Source: PALSA-612 sp963765295 (GTDB taxonomy: Bacteria; Actinomycetota; Thermoleophilia; Gaiellales; Gaiellaceae). From it: a DNA stretch of 64,000 bases. The DNA lies in assembly GCA_963765295.1 (NCBI GenBank), contig CAVXVO010000005.1:1364001-1428000 (forward strand). The letters are read 5' to 3'. Position 1 is the stretch's first letter, and each line of letters starts with the position of its first letter. This document shows, in pieces, positions 41,972 to 51,559 of the stretch. A program made the position numbers and the translations under genes. Below the pieces are notes generated by a model that saw only the letters and a list, made by a program, of their open reading frames with translations, made no database searches and was not told where the DNA came from.

Positions 41972-43048
41972 TCAGACCACGACGGTCTCGACGGCCTTGG
42001 ATCTCGCCTCGAGCCGCAGGCACACGACGCCGGCGACGAGGTACGGGAACAGGTTCAGCGCGTGCAACACGAGGCCGGCCGAGAGCGCGTCGGTCTTCGC
42101 CACGCCGTACGGCTTCAGCGCGAGCAGCACGGCGGCCTCGAACACTCCGATCGACGCGGGCGCCGAGGGCAGGATCATCGCGAGCGCAAGCGCGATCGAG
42201 ACGAGCATCCCCGCGAGCGGCGACAGACCGAGCGAGAACCCCTCGAGCACGAACCAGTTCGAGAGTCCGAACAGCACCCAGGACACCGTCGTCAGCGTGA
42301 GGGCGACGAGGGCGGGCACCGGCCGGCGCACGGAGACGAGCCCTCGCCACGCGCCGTCGGCGGCGCTGTCGGTCCGGCCCCGGGTCAGGAAAGGAAGCAG
42401 CGCCAGCGGGCGCAGCACGAGACGGAGCAGACGCCGGCCGGACACGACGACGAACACGATCCCGACGACGAGCCCGACCGCGAGGTAGACGGCGGCGCGG
42501 AGCCACGAGACGGGCGGAAACCACGCGGCGAGGCAGAAGAGCATCACGAGCACGGAGAGGACGTCCCAGACGCGGCCCGCGATGACGGTGGCAGCGGTCT
42601 CCGAGACCGAGGCGCGCGAACTGCGCCGGAGCGCCATGACCTGCGCGGCCTCCCCGGCCCGGGCCGGAAGCACGTTGTTGAAGAACGTGCCGACGAGGAG
42701 CGCGCTCAGAGCCGGCCAGTAGCGCGGGCGTGTCGCCGGGGCGAACTGCAGCTGCCAGCGCCACGCACGGACGAGGTTTGCGAGCACCAGCAGGACGAAG
42801 GCGGGGACGAGCGTCCACCAACGGCACTCGCGGAGGGCGCTCCACACCTGGTCGAGGTCGACGCCGCGCACCGCGAGGTAGGCGAAGACGGCGCTGACGG
42901 CGAGGCCGATCCACACGAGCCCCGTCTTCGCCCGTGGACGGAAGAATCGCTGCAGGCCGATCTTCCCCCCGCGGCGACCTCTCGGACGCGGCGGCGCTTC
43001 AGTGCCTCCGCGAGGAGAGGCCACAGAATCGGCACGAAGACGTCTCAT
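41972..43048 (-). CDS. Lysylphosphatidylglycerol synthase-like (UPF0104) membrane protein
   Basis: 358 residues from ATG 43048. About eight helices from residue 40, with VGTFFNNVLPARAGEAAQVMAL and SIGVFEAAVLLALKPYGV, motifs of the UPF0104/LPG-synthase transmembrane (flippase-like) family. No C-terminal synthase domain. Often linked to lipid or glycan transfer. It ends 19 bp before tRNA-Sec on the same strand. Confidence 0.88.
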   Translation of the reverse strand: MRRLRADSVASPRGGTEAPPRPRGRRGGKIGLQRFFRPRAKTGLVWIGLAVSAVFAYLAVRGVDLDQVWSALRECRWWTLVPAFVLLVLANLVRAWRWQLQFAPATRPRYWPALSALLVGTFFNNVLPARAGEAAQVMALRRSSRASVSETAATVIAGRVWDVLSVLVMLFCLAAWFPPVSWLRAAVYLAVGLVVGIVFVVVSGRRLLRLVLRPLALLPFLTRGRTDSAADGAWRGLVSVRRPVPALVALTLTTVSWVLFGLSNWFVLEGFSLGLSPLAGMLVSIALALAMILPSAPASIGVFEAAVLLALKPYGVAKTDALSAGLVLHALNLFPYLVAGVVCLRLEARSKAVETVVV

Positions 43049-43145
43049 TCTCGTGCGGATTCTCGAGGTACGCTCACCGCGGGTGGCGGGCGGTTCTCTT
43101 TCCCACCCAGGGTGGGGACATCGGACGACGGCGCCAGTTCGCCGC

Positions 43146-43457
43146 TCAGTCGGAGCTCGAACCGCGCATCTCGTCGGCGGCCGAGCGGGCGCGGTCGTGA
43201 ACCTCGCGGCGCTTCGCGTCGAGCTCCTCGCCGTCGGCCGTCGCCACGGGCTCCGGCTGCGCGTCCGGCGTCGGCTCCGCTGGGGCGACGGGCTCCTGCG
43301 CGCGCGTCTTCGTCTCGTCCAGCTTGCGGCGAAGCTCGTCGGCGGGGTCGCCGGCGGGCGGGACGTCGACGACCGGCTGCGGCCGGCGCGCTCCCCGGCG
43401 GAGCCAGAGCCAGGCGAGGCCCGCAAGCGCGAAGAGCCAGAGCAGACGCCGTCTCAT
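43146..43457 (-). CDS. Small single-helix protein
   Basis: 103 residues. One helix at residues 5-20 (LLWLFALAGLAWLWL), then basic residues, Pro-rich linker and a long charged helix (LRRKLDETKTRAQE, DAKRREVHDRARSAADEM). No family recognised. Divergent from rpsF with 117 bp between starts. Confidence 0.65.
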   Translation of the reverse strand: MRRRLLWLFALAGLAWLWLRRGARRPQPVVDVPPAGDPADELRRKLDETKTRAQEPVAPAEPTPDAQPEPVATADGEELDAKRREVHDRARSAADEMRGSSSD

Positions 43458-43574
43458 TCGGGCCCGATGCTACAGTGTCGCGTCTTCTCGCCACGCCCAG
43501 CGGCGGCTTGTCCCGGAGCCGTCGCGCCAGAAGGCGGGGCCGCCTCAGACCAAGGGAAGGAGTACCACGGGTAG

Positions 43575-43946
43575 ATGAACGACTACGAGATTCTGCTGAT
43601 GCTCGACCCCGAGCTCCCCGAGGAGCGACAGGGCGAGATCCTCACGCGCACGCACGAGCTCGTGAAGAAGCACGAGGGCGAATGGGAGGCTCACGAGCCC
43701 TGGGGCAGGCGCCGGCTCGCCTATGAGATCGACCACAAGTCCGAGGGGGCCTACCACCTGCTGACCTTCCGCTCGACGCCCGAGACGCTCGACGAGGTCA
43801 GCCGCGTGCTCAAGATCACGGACGGCGTCATGCGCCACATGGCGACCCGCCGCCCGGCTCAGCACCGGCGCGCGACCGCGGCGCCAACAGGCGCGCCGCC
43901 GCCCGTCGATGCCCCCGTCGCAGCGGCCGAGGAAGGGGAGGAGTAA
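43575..43946 (+). CDS. rpsF: 30S ribosomal protein bS6
   Basis: 123 residues starting MNDYEILLMLDPELPEE. Contains the family's WGRRRLAYEIDHKSEGAYHL segment. The last 30 residues (PAQHRRATAAPTGAPPP) are an Ala/Pro extension beyond the usual about 100. The stop overlaps ssb by 1 bp, first gene of rpsF-ssb-rpsR-rplI-dnaB. GGAAGGAG lies upstream. Confidence 0.95.
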   Translation: MNDYEILLMLDPELPEERQGEILTRTHELVKKHEGEWEAHEPWGRRRLAYEIDHKSEGAYHLLTFRSTPETLDEVSRVLKITDGVMRHMATRRPAQHRRATAAPTGAPPPVDAPVAAAEEGEE

Positions 43947-44383
43947 TGGCCAACATCAACCGCGTGATCCTGGTCGGCAACCTGACCCGTGACCCGGAGC
44001 TCCGGCACACGCCGAGCGGCACCGCCGTCTGCAAGCTGCGCGTGGCCGTCAACACCCGCCAGAAGGACGGCACCGGCCAGTGGGTCGACAAGCCGAACTA
44101 CTTCGACGTCACCGTGTGGGGGAACCAGGGCGAGAGCTGCGCCCAGTACCTCGCCAAGGGCCGCCCGATCGGCATCGACGGCCGGCTCGACTGGCGCGAG
44201 TGGGACGCCCAGGACGGCACCAAGCGGCAAGCCGTCGAGATCATTGCCGAGAACGTCCAGTTCCTCGGCAGCCGCGCGGATGGCGAGGGCCGCACCCAGT
44301 TCGTTCCCGAGGGAGCGGGCGCGGCGACGGCGGCCGACGCCGACTTCGGCGGCTCCGCATCCGACGACGACATCCCCTTCTGA
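43946..44383 (+). CDS. ssb: Single-stranded DNA-binding protein
   Basis: 145 residues. OB-fold beginning MANINRVILVGNLTRDPELR, then NYFDVTVWGNQGESC and the C-terminal DDDIPF tip that recruits repair and replication partners. Located between bS6 and bS18 as in many bacteria. Confidence 0.96.
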   Translation: MANINRVILVGNLTRDPELRHTPSGTAVCKLRVAVNTRQKDGTGQWVDKPNYFDVTVWGNQGESCAQYLAKGRPIGIDGRLDWREWDAQDGTKRQAVEIIAENVQFLGSRADGEGRTQFVPEGAGAATAADADFGGSASDDDIPF

Positions 44384-44391
44384 GGAGAGGC

Positions 44392-44661
44392 ATGGCCAAG
44401 CAAACAGAACGACGCTCGACGGGACGGCGGCCCAACCTCAAGGAAGGTCAGGCACGGAAGCGCAACTGTCACTTCTGCCGCCACAAGATCCAGGACGTCG
44501 ACTACAAGGACCTGAACCAGCTCCGCCGCTTCATCTCCGAGAAGGGCAAGATCCGCTCGCGCCGCATCACCGGAGCGTGCCGCCGCCACCAGGTCCAGAT
44601 CGCGATCGCCGTCAAGCGGGCACGCGAGATGGCGCTGCTGCCGTACGTGGGTGAGCGCTGA
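44392..44661 (+). CDS. rpsR: 30S ribosomal protein bS18
   Basis: 89 residues from ATG 44392. The N-terminus is Lys/Arg-rich, then CHFCRHKIQDVDYKDLNQL retains a CxxC pair of the zinc-binding (C+) version, followed by LRRFISEKGKIRSRRITGAC. AGGAGAGG precedes it. Overlaps rplI by 1 bp. Confidence 0.95.
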   Translation: MAKQTERRSTGRRPNLKEGQARKRNCHFCRHKIQDVDYKDLNQLRRFISEKGKIRSRRITGACRRHQVQIAIAVKRAREMALLPYVGER

Positions 44662-45377
44662 TGGAGGTCATCCTCCTGCAGGACGTCGACAAGGTCGGCC
44701 TCCGCGGCGAGGTCGTCTCGGTCGCGCGCGGCTTCGCGCGGAACTATCTGCTGCCGCGCAAGCTGGCCGAGACGGCGACGACCGCCAAGGTCGCCGAGCT
44801 CGAGCGACGCGAGGCCCAGCGCGCGCGGCACGAGGCACGCGACGTCGAGCAGGCGCGCGAGATCGCGGGCGTGCTCGAGAAGACGGTGCTGAGCTTCGAG
44901 GTCAAGGCCGGTCCCACGGGCTCGCTGTTCGGCTCGGTCACGTCGACCGACGTCGCCGACGAGCTCTGGCGAACGCGGAAGATCCGCGTCGACCGGCGCA
45001 AGATCGACCTCTCCGAGCCGATCAAGCGGATCGGCCGCTACAGCGTCGCGATCGACGTCTTCCAGGACGTGCGGGTCGAGGTGAAGACGCTGGTCGTGCC
45101 CGAGGGCGGCGAGCTGCCGCCGGAGGAGGAGCTCGAGGCCGCTGCGGCCGCCGAGGCCGCCGCCGCCGAGGAGGCCGCCGTCGCGTCCGAGCAGGCCGCG
45201 GCCGAGCTCGCCGAGATCCTCGAGGTGGAGGAGGTCGACGAGGTCGCCGCGGAGCCGGCGGTCGAGGCCGCCGTCGAGCCGGACGCCGAGGCCGCCGCCG
45301 AGCCCGAGGCCGAGACGGAAGCAGCGCCGAACGCGCCCGAAGCCGACGACGACGCGGGCTCCGAGCCCGCCGCGTAG
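44661..45377 (+). CDS. rplI: 50S ribosomal protein bL9 with acidic extension
   Basis: 238 residues. Residues 1-148 are standard bL9 (MEVILLQDVDKVGLRGEVV, RGFARNYLLPRKLAE). The remaining about 90 residues are Glu/Ala-rich (EAEAAAAAEAAAAEE-type) and end GSEPAA. The extension is unusual in length and probably disordered; it does not disturb the bL9 core. Confidence 0.94.
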   Translation: MEVILLQDVDKVGLRGEVVSVARGFARNYLLPRKLAETATTAKVAELERREAQRARHEARDVEQAREIAGVLEKTVLSFEVKAGPTGSLFGSVTSTDVADELWRTRKIRVDRRKIDLSEPIKRIGRYSVAIDVFQDVRVEVKTLVVPEGGELPPEEELEAAAAAEAAAAEEAAVASEQAAAELAEILEVEEVDEVAAEPAVEAAVEPDAEAAAEPEAETEAAPNAPEADDDAGSEPAA

Positions 45378-45494
45378 CTCGTCTCGTACCGCCGTCCACA
45401 GATGTTGAGAACTCCTGTGGACGCCTGTGGAATTGTGGTTGAACTTCCCGCGTAGAGCGAGGTTTTCTTCCACTGCTCCGTCCGGCCCGTGAGG

Positions 45495-45506
45495 GAACAT
45501 GTGTTC
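45495..45506. promoter_or_regulatory. LexA-like box GAAC-N4-GTTC
   Basis: GAACATGTGTTC fits the Gram-positive/actinobacterial LexA consensus GAAC-RNRY-GTTC exactly. It is 82 bp upstream of dnaB in a 211-bp gap between rplI and dnaB, so DNA-damage control of dnaB or a local promoter is possible. Confidence 0.5.
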
Positions 45507-45588
45507 CTTTGTCCCTGCACGTCAATGCCTTTCGGGTCTGGACTGAACAGTCTCCACAGGGTGGCCGGAGGGCGCGAGGAGGTGGATC

Positions 45589-46947
45589 ATGCAGCCAATG
45601 GCTCAAACAGCGAGCGTCGCGCCGACCGCTCCGGTCCCGCCGCAAAACCTCGATGCCGAGGAGTCCGTCCTTGGCGCGATGATGCTCTCCCCCGGTGCGA
45701 TCGGGGCGGTCAGCGAGGCGCTTTCGGCCACGGATTTCTACCGCGAGAGCCACGCCAAGATCTACCGGGCAGCGCTCGCGCTCTACGGTCGCGGCGAGCC
45801 CGTCGACGCGATCACGCTCGTCGACGAGCTCGAGCGGCGCGGCGAGCTCGAGGGTGTCGGCGGCAAGGTTCGCGTCCACGAGCTCGCGGCACTCGTGCCG
45901 GCCGCGGCGAACGCCGGCCACTACGCGCGGATCGTGCGCGAGATGGCGACCCTCCGCGGGTTGATCAGGGCCGGCAGCGAGATCGCACGGCTCGGCATGG
46001 ACCGCGAGGGCGAGGAGGCGACAGAGCTCGTCGACCGCGCGGAGCAGATCATCTTCGACCTGTCGCAGTCGAGGGTCGCGGGCGACTTCAGCCACATCGA
46101 GGAGCTGCTCAAGGAGAGCTTCGAGCGGATCACGGCGCTCTACGAGTCGGGGGCCGACATCACGGGCGTCCCGTCGGGCTTCCGCGACCTCGACAAGCTC
46201 ACGTCGGGCTTCCAGCCCGGCAACCTGATCATCCTCGCGGCGCGCCCGAGCATGGGCAAGTCGGGCCTGGCGCTGTGCATGGCGGCCAACCTCGCGGTCA
46301 GGACGGAGACGCCCGTTGCCCTGTTCACGCTGGAGATGTCCAAGTCGGAGGTGACGCAGCGGCTCATGTGCAGCGAGGCCAAGGTGGAGTCGCAGCGCCT
46401 GCGGTCGGGGAACCTCGCCCCCGACGACTGGCCGCGGCTGACGGCCGCCTGCGACCGGCTTTCGAAGGCACCGGTCTGGGTCGACGACACGGGCTCGATC
46501 ACGATGATGGAGATCCGCTCGAAGGCGCGCCGCCTGAAGATGCGCGAGCCGAACCTCGGCCTGATCATCGTCGACTACCTGCAGCTGATGACCTCCGGCT
46601 CGAACGCCGAGAACCGTGTGCAGGAGGTGTCGCAGATCTCGCGCTCGCTCAAGGTGCTCGCGCGCGACCTCGACGTGCCGATCCTGGCGCTCTCGCAGCT
46701 CTCCCGTGCGGTCGAGCAGCGGCACGACAAGCGGCCGATCCTCTCCGACCTGCGCGAGTCGGGGTCGCTCGAGCAGGACGCCGACCTCGTGATGTTCATC
46801 TACCGCGACGAGTACTACAACCCGGAGTCGACCGACCAGCAGGGGCTGGCCGAAGTCCATCTGGCCAAGCACCGCAACGGTCCCACGGACTCGATCAAGC
46901 TCTCGTTCCTGAAGCGGTTCGCGAAGTTCGCGGACCTCGCGGCGTGA
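45589..46947 (+). CDS. dnaB: Replicative DNA helicase
   Basis: 452 residues from ATG 45589 (GGAGG upstream). N-terminal DnaB_N (PPQNLDAEESVLGAMMLS) and C-terminal RecA-like domain with P-loop ARPSMGKSGLAL, Walker B GLIIVDYLQLM and DLRESGSLEQDADLVMFIYR. Usual length; no intein. Confidence 0.97.
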   Translation: MQPMAQTASVAPTAPVPPQNLDAEESVLGAMMLSPGAIGAVSEALSATDFYRESHAKIYRAALALYGRGEPVDAITLVDELERRGELEGVGGKVRVHELAALVPAAANAGHYARIVREMATLRGLIRAGSEIARLGMDREGEEATELVDRAEQIIFDLSQSRVAGDFSHIEELLKESFERITALYESGADITGVPSGFRDLDKLTSGFQPGNLIILAARPSMGKSGLALCMAANLAVRTETPVALFTLEMSKSEVTQRLMCSEAKVESQRLRSGNLAPDDWPRLTAACDRLSKAPVWVDDTGSITMMEIRSKARRLKMREPNLGLIIVDYLQLMTSGSNAENRVQEVSQISRSLKVLARDLDVPILALSQLSRAVEQRHDKRPILSDLRESGSLEQDADLVMFIYRDEYYNPESTDQQGLAEVHLAKHRNGPTDSIKLSFLKRFAKFADLAA

Positions 46948-46972
46948 CGAGGAGGAGGAAGGAGGGCAGACG

Positions 46973-47176
46973 GAGACACGGCAAGTCATCTGGGTCAGAC
47001 CGAGTGCGAGTGCGTTCGCGGCACCCTGCGAGGCGTGCGAGCTCGACCGGCGGACGCCGCCGGCGATCGTGCAGGGCAACCTGCGCATGGACGCAGACGT
47101 CGGGTTCGTGACCTGCTGGCGCGGTCATCGCGTCCGCGTCAAGCGCATCACCCGCGCACCGGCCGCGGCAGCCTGA
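46973..47176 (+). CDS. Small Cys-containing protein between dnaB and purA
   Basis: Open frame of 67 codons with no standard start codon in its first 25 codons, so the start is unresolved and an indel or rare start is possible. It reads TRQVIWVRPSASAFAAPCEACELDRR, TPPAIVQGNLRMDADVGFVTCWRGHRVRVKR. CEAC, a later Cys and Trp-Arg-Gly-His suggest a small zinc-binding or thiol protein. GGAGGAAGGAGG purines lie just upstream. Confidence 0.4.
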   Translation, partial: ETRQVIWVRPSASAFAAPCEACELDRRTPPAIVQGNLRMDADVGFVTCWRGHRVRVKRITRAPAAAA

Positions 47177-47210
47177 GCCCGACCACCGCCGTCGCTGGCA
47201 CACTGCGGTC

Positions 47211-48512
<1,302 letters not shown>

Positions 48513-48522
48513 CTGGTGCCCG

Positions 48523-49116
48523 CTAGCCGGTGCCTGGCACGTGCCGGGCAGGTGCCAGGCTGGTGCCAGGCACCGTCAAGAGGCGTTGCAGATCGTCAAC
48601 GGTGTTGACGTTTGCCAGGAGAGCCTGGTCCAGCTCAACCGTGCGGGTGTCGAGTTCGGCCAGGGCATCCCGAAGGGAGAGGCGCTCCGCGGCGAGCCGC
48701 CGTTGCACCACCGGGAGCGCCGATCGTCGGTACGCACCCGGGAGCGGGCCGGTTTGGGGCACGGCGGCGTCGGCGTCGCCGCAGGCCTCGACGAGCGCTC
48801 CGAGGACGCGTCCGTCGACGAGCGGACAGTCGACGGGCAGGAACACGCAGAGATCGTTCTCCGACGTGGCGAGTCCCGCGGCCACGCCGGCGATCGGTGC
48901 GCGAATCTTGTACCCATCGTCGAGGACCGGAAACGGGAGCTCGAGCCCGTCCGCGAGCTTGCCGACCGCGATCCGCTCGTCGCACGCCTCCCCGAGCGTG
49001 CGCCACGCGCGTTCCGCGAGCGTCTCGCCGCCGAGGAGCGCGAGCGCCTTCGGCGAGCCGAACCGCGTCGAGGCGCCCCCGACGAGCAGCACGCCGGTCA
49101 GTCGCTCAGGCGCCAC
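48523..49116 (-). CDS. mobA: Molybdenum cofactor guanylyltransferase
   Basis: 197 residues from GTG 49116 (or a GTG at 49092). GGASTRFGSPKAL nucleotide-binding loop and FLPVDCPLVDG metal-binding Asp, as in MobA. The extreme C-terminus (VPGTSLAPARHVPGTG) is encoded by a repeated GGTGCC element and is probably not functional. Overlaps fdhD by 19 bp, so the two are translated together. Provides Mo-guanine dinucleotide for formate dehydrogenase-type enzymes. Confidence 0.9.
   Translation of the reverse strand: MAPERLTGVLLVGGASTRFGSPKALALLGGETLAERAWRTLGEACDERIAVGKLADGLELPFPVLDDGYKIRAPIAGVAAGLATSENDLCVFLPVDCPLVDGRVLGALVEACGDADAAVPQTGPLPGAYRRSALPVVQRRLAAERLSLRDALAELDTRTVELDQALLANVNTVDDLQRLLTVPGTSLAPARHVPGTG
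48529..48574. repeat. GGTGCC palindromic repeat cluster
   Basis: GGTGCCTGGCAC (48529-48540) and GTGCCAGGCACC (48563-48574) are perfect inverted arms; two further GTGCC units lie between. It sits between the convergent purA and mobA stops and is translated as the mobA tail. Resembles short dispersed intergenic palindromes of bacterial genomes. Confidence 0.7.
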
Positions 49117-49880
49117 GTGCAGGAGTAGACGTTCACGCGGTCGCCGCGGACGAAGCCGCAAAGCGTGACCCCGCGGTCGGTGGCCAGGTCGACGGCGAGG
49201 CTCGACGGCGCCCCGACCGCGACGAGGAGCGGGCAGCCCGCGACCGCAGCCTTCTGGACGAGCTCGAACGAGAGCCGGCCGCTCACGCAGAGAATGCCGT
49301 CGGAAAGCGGCAGCAAATCCTCGCCGAACGCCCACCCGATCACCTTGTCCATCGCGTTGTGGCGGCCGACATCCTCACGGACGCACCGGAGCGTGCCCTC
49401 GCGGTCGAACAGGCCGGTCGCGTGGATCCCACCCGTGACCGCAAACGCGCTCTGGCCCGAGCGGAGCAGCTCCGGCAACGAGGTGACGAGCGAAGCGGGG
49501 ACCGCCCAGTCCGCGTGGACGGACGGCGCCTCGACAGCGACCGCCTCGAGCGCCCCTTTCCCGCAGACGCCGCACGACGACGACGTGAAGAAGCTCCGCC
49601 GGAGCCTCGCCGCGTCGAACCCGGGCGCGTCGACCTCGACGGTGTTGGCGGCCAGGTCGGCGGGGAGGCGCGCTGCGACGGGGACGATCCCCTCCGAGAG
49701 GCAGAAGCCGAGCGCGAGCTCTTCGTCGTGCCCGGGAGTCCGCATCGTGACCGCGACCGCCTCGCCGTTCACGCGGATCTCGAGCGGCTCCTCGACCGCA
49801 ACCCGGTCACGCTCGGGGCCGACGCCCGGCAGGCGGACGACCTCGACCGCGGACGTCGCGTACGGGGGCGGCTCGACCAT
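49098..49880 (-). CDS. fdhD: Formate dehydrogenase accessory sulfurtransferase FdhD
   Basis: 260 residues. SSSCGVCGKGAL carries the catalytic-type Cys103 and Cys106 pair; TLRCVREDVGRHNAMDKVIGWA and SGRLSFELVQKA are further family blocks. FdhD inserts sulfur into the Mo cofactor of formate dehydrogenase. mobA overlaps it and tRNA-Sec lies 7 kb away, together pointing to a selenocysteine-type formate dehydrogenase elsewhere. The formate dehydrogenase subunits are not in the window. Confidence 0.95.
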   Translation of the reverse strand: MVEPPPYATSAVEVVRLPGVGPERDRVAVEEPLEIRVNGEAVAVTMRTPGHDEELALGFCLSEGIVPVAARLPADLAANTVEVDAPGFDAARLRRSFFTSSSCGVCGKGALEAVAVEAPSVHADWAVPASLVTSLPELLRSGQSAFAVTGGIHATGLFDREGTLRCVREDVGRHNAMDKVIGWAFGEDLLPLSDGILCVSGRLSFELVQKAAVAGCPLLVAVGAPSSLAVDLATDRGVTLCGFVRGDRVNVYSCTWRLSD

Positions 49881-49889
49881 GCCAGAAGG

Positions 49890-50447
49890 TTAGGCGGCGA
49901 TCAGCTCCCTGGCCCGCGCCACCGTGACGAGCGTGTCGACGACCTCGGCGAGCTGCTCCCGCAGCGCGTCGTCCGTGAAGCCACCGTCGGCGGCGAAACG
50001 CTCGTGCGCGTGCCCGACCGCGACCTCGCCGTCGACGACGCGCGCGCCGGTCGCCGCGAGCACCTTGCGGAGCTCGGCCTGCGCCCAGACGGCGCCGAAG
50101 GCTCCCTTGCTCGCGCCGACGACGGCGACCGGCTTGTTCCGCAGCGGGTTCGTCACGAGCGGACGCGAGGCCCAGTCGAGCGCATTCTTGAGCTGTCCCG
50201 GCAGCGAGTGGTTGTACTCCGGTGTCGCGAACAGGATCGCGTCGGCGCCGGCGATCGCGTCGCGCAGATCCGCGACCGCCGCCGGCGCCGGCTCGACGTC
50301 GTCGTCCTCGTCGTACGGCGGCACGGCCCTGAGGCCGTCGAAGAGATCGAGCTCGACACCGTCCGGCAAGAGCCCGCCCGCCGCGCGCAGCAGGGCCGTG
50401 TTGTGGGAGTCGCCGCGCAGGCTACCGCTGATGGCGAGGATATTCAT
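49890..50447 (-). CDS. NADPH-dependent FMN reductase
   Basis: 185 residues from ATG 50447. Flavodoxin-like: MNILAISGSLRGDSHNTALLR (phosphate loop), FATPEYNHSLPGQLKNALDW and AVVGASKGAFGA. YceI-family neighbour upstream overlaps closely (2 bp gap). With the YceI and MarR genes it forms a small oxidative- or xenobiotic-responsive unit (inference). Confidence 0.93.
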   Translation of the reverse strand: MNILAISGSLRGDSHNTALLRAAGGLLPDGVELDLFDGLRAVPPYDEDDDVEPAPAAVADLRDAIAGADAILFATPEYNHSLPGQLKNALDWASRPLVTNPLRNKPVAVVGASKGAFGAVWAQAELRKVLAATGARVVDGEVAVGHAHERFAADGGFTDDALREQLAEVVDTLVTVARARELIAA

Positions 50448-50449
50448 CG

Positions 50450-50998
50450 TTACGCCTTGACCAGGAAGAGCTCGGCCACGAGCGCCACGTCGTTCGCGAG
50501 CGCGGGCTCGCCGTTCGGGAGCTCCATGTTCCAGTCGATGCCGAAGGCGCGGCGATCGATCGTGCCCGCGAGCCGGATCGGCAGGCGCTCCGCCCCGGAC
50601 GGATGCGGAAAGACCTCGCCGACCGTGCCGTCGAACTCGACGGGGGCGGTGACGCCCTTGATCGTGAGCGCGCCCGTGACCGCGAGGTCCGGGCCGGAGC
50701 GGCGGATCGAGGTCGAGACGAAGCTCAGCACCGGCGCCTGTTCGGCATCGAAGAAGTCTGGAGACAGCAGATGGGCGTTCAGGCTCTCGTCGAGGACGTG
50801 GACGCTGTCCGCCCGCGCCTCGCCGATCAGCACGGCCTCGCCGTCCTCCCGCACCTCGAGACGCGCCTCGAACGGTGCGAACGAGCCGCGGAACGTCCCG
50901 GTCGCGTAGCCGAGCTCGAAGCCGACGTGCGAGTGGACGGTGTCCTCGACCCAAGTGCCGGTCGGGAGGGCCTCCTGTGTCTGTGTCAAAGTGCTCAT
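50450..50998 (-). CDS. YceI-family lipid-binding-like protein
   Basis: 182 residues from ATG 50998, AAGGAGG upstream. Starts GTWVEDTVHSHVGFELGY, then LEVREDGEAVLIGEARADSV and LRAGTIDRRAFGID-type strands characteristic of YceI. No signal peptide, so cytoplasmic unlike E. coli YceI. Divergent from a MarR gene. Confidence 0.92.
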   Translation of the reverse strand: MSTLTQTQEALPTGTWVEDTVHSHVGFELGYATGTFRGSFAPFEARLEVREDGEAVLIGEARADSVHVLDESLNAHLLSPDFFDAEQAPVLSFVSTSIRRSGPDLAVTGALTIKGVTAPVEFDGTVGEVFPHPSGAERLPIRLAGTIDRRAFGIDWNMELPNGEPALANDVALVAELFLVKA

Positions 50999-51023
50999 CC
51001 AATGCCTCCTTGCAGTCGATATA

Positions 51024-51037
51024 CTTGAGTTCGCAAG
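51024..51037. promoter_or_regulatory. CTTG-N6-CAAG dyad, candidate MarR operator
   Basis: CTTGAGTTCGCAAG lies in the 58-bp divergent gap between YceI (start 50998) and the MarR gene (start 51057). Such a centred dyad in a shared promoter is a typical MarR target. Confidence 0.55.
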
Positions 51038-51056
51038 CAACTCTACCGAAAGAAAC

Positions 51057-51548
51057 GTGACTAGTCAAGTTTTGAGCGAGCAAGTATCTGCCCTCGTACT
51101 CGCAGCGTGGGTACGGCTCCTACGCGCCCACGCATCGGCGACACGCGAGCTGAGCGCGGAGCTCCAGGCCGAGCACGGTCTGACGATCAACGACTACGAG
51201 GCGCTGCTCCACCTGTCGCGGGCAGAAAACGCCGCAATGCGGAGGATCGACCTGGCGGCACAGCTCCTGCTGACACCGTCGGGCGTGACGCGGCTGCTCG
51301 ACGGGCTCGAGCACGACGGGTACGTCTGCAAGGGCTCGTGCTCCACCGACGCGCGCGTGACCTACGCGGTGCTGACCGACGCGGGGCGCGAGAAGCTCGC
51401 CCAGGCGTCCTGCTCGCACATGGCGTCCGTGACGCGGCTCTTCCGGGAGCGGTTCAGCGACGAAGAGCTGACGGCGCTCGCCGAGTTGCTCGGCCGGCTC
51501 CCGGGCGCAGCCGCCGACGGCGACGAGTGCACCGCCGGGCAAGCGTAG
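51057..51548 (+). CDS. MarR-family regulator
   Basis: 163 residues from GTG 51057. Winged helix: LTINDYEALLHLSRAENAAMRRIDLAAQLL, TPSGVTRLLDGLEHDGYV, DARVTYAVLTDAGREKL. Cys residues in CKGSCSTD and QASCSHM could sense thiol or oxidant stress. Adjacent to and divergent from YceI/flavin reductase genes, which it likely controls. Confidence 0.92.
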   Translation: MTSQVLSEQVSALVLAAWVRLLRAHASATRELSAELQAEHGLTINDYEALLHLSRAENAAMRRIDLAAQLLLTPSGVTRLLDGLEHDGYVCKGSCSTDARVTYAVLTDAGREKLAQASCSHMASVTRLFRERFSDEELTALAELLGRLPGAAADGDECTAGQA

Positions 51549-51559
51549 GCTCGGGGCAC

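Noticed and set aside
41706..42914. 402-codon minus-strand frame
   Set aside because: Runs through tRNA-Sec and overlaps the UPF0104 gene in another frame.
43458..43574. S6:S18-type autoregulatory leader before rpsF
   Set aside because: A leader is present but the conserved bulged stem could not be folded convincingly by eye.
45022..47088. 688-codon minus-strand frame
   Set aside because: Antisense to dnaB and the end of rplI; shadow.
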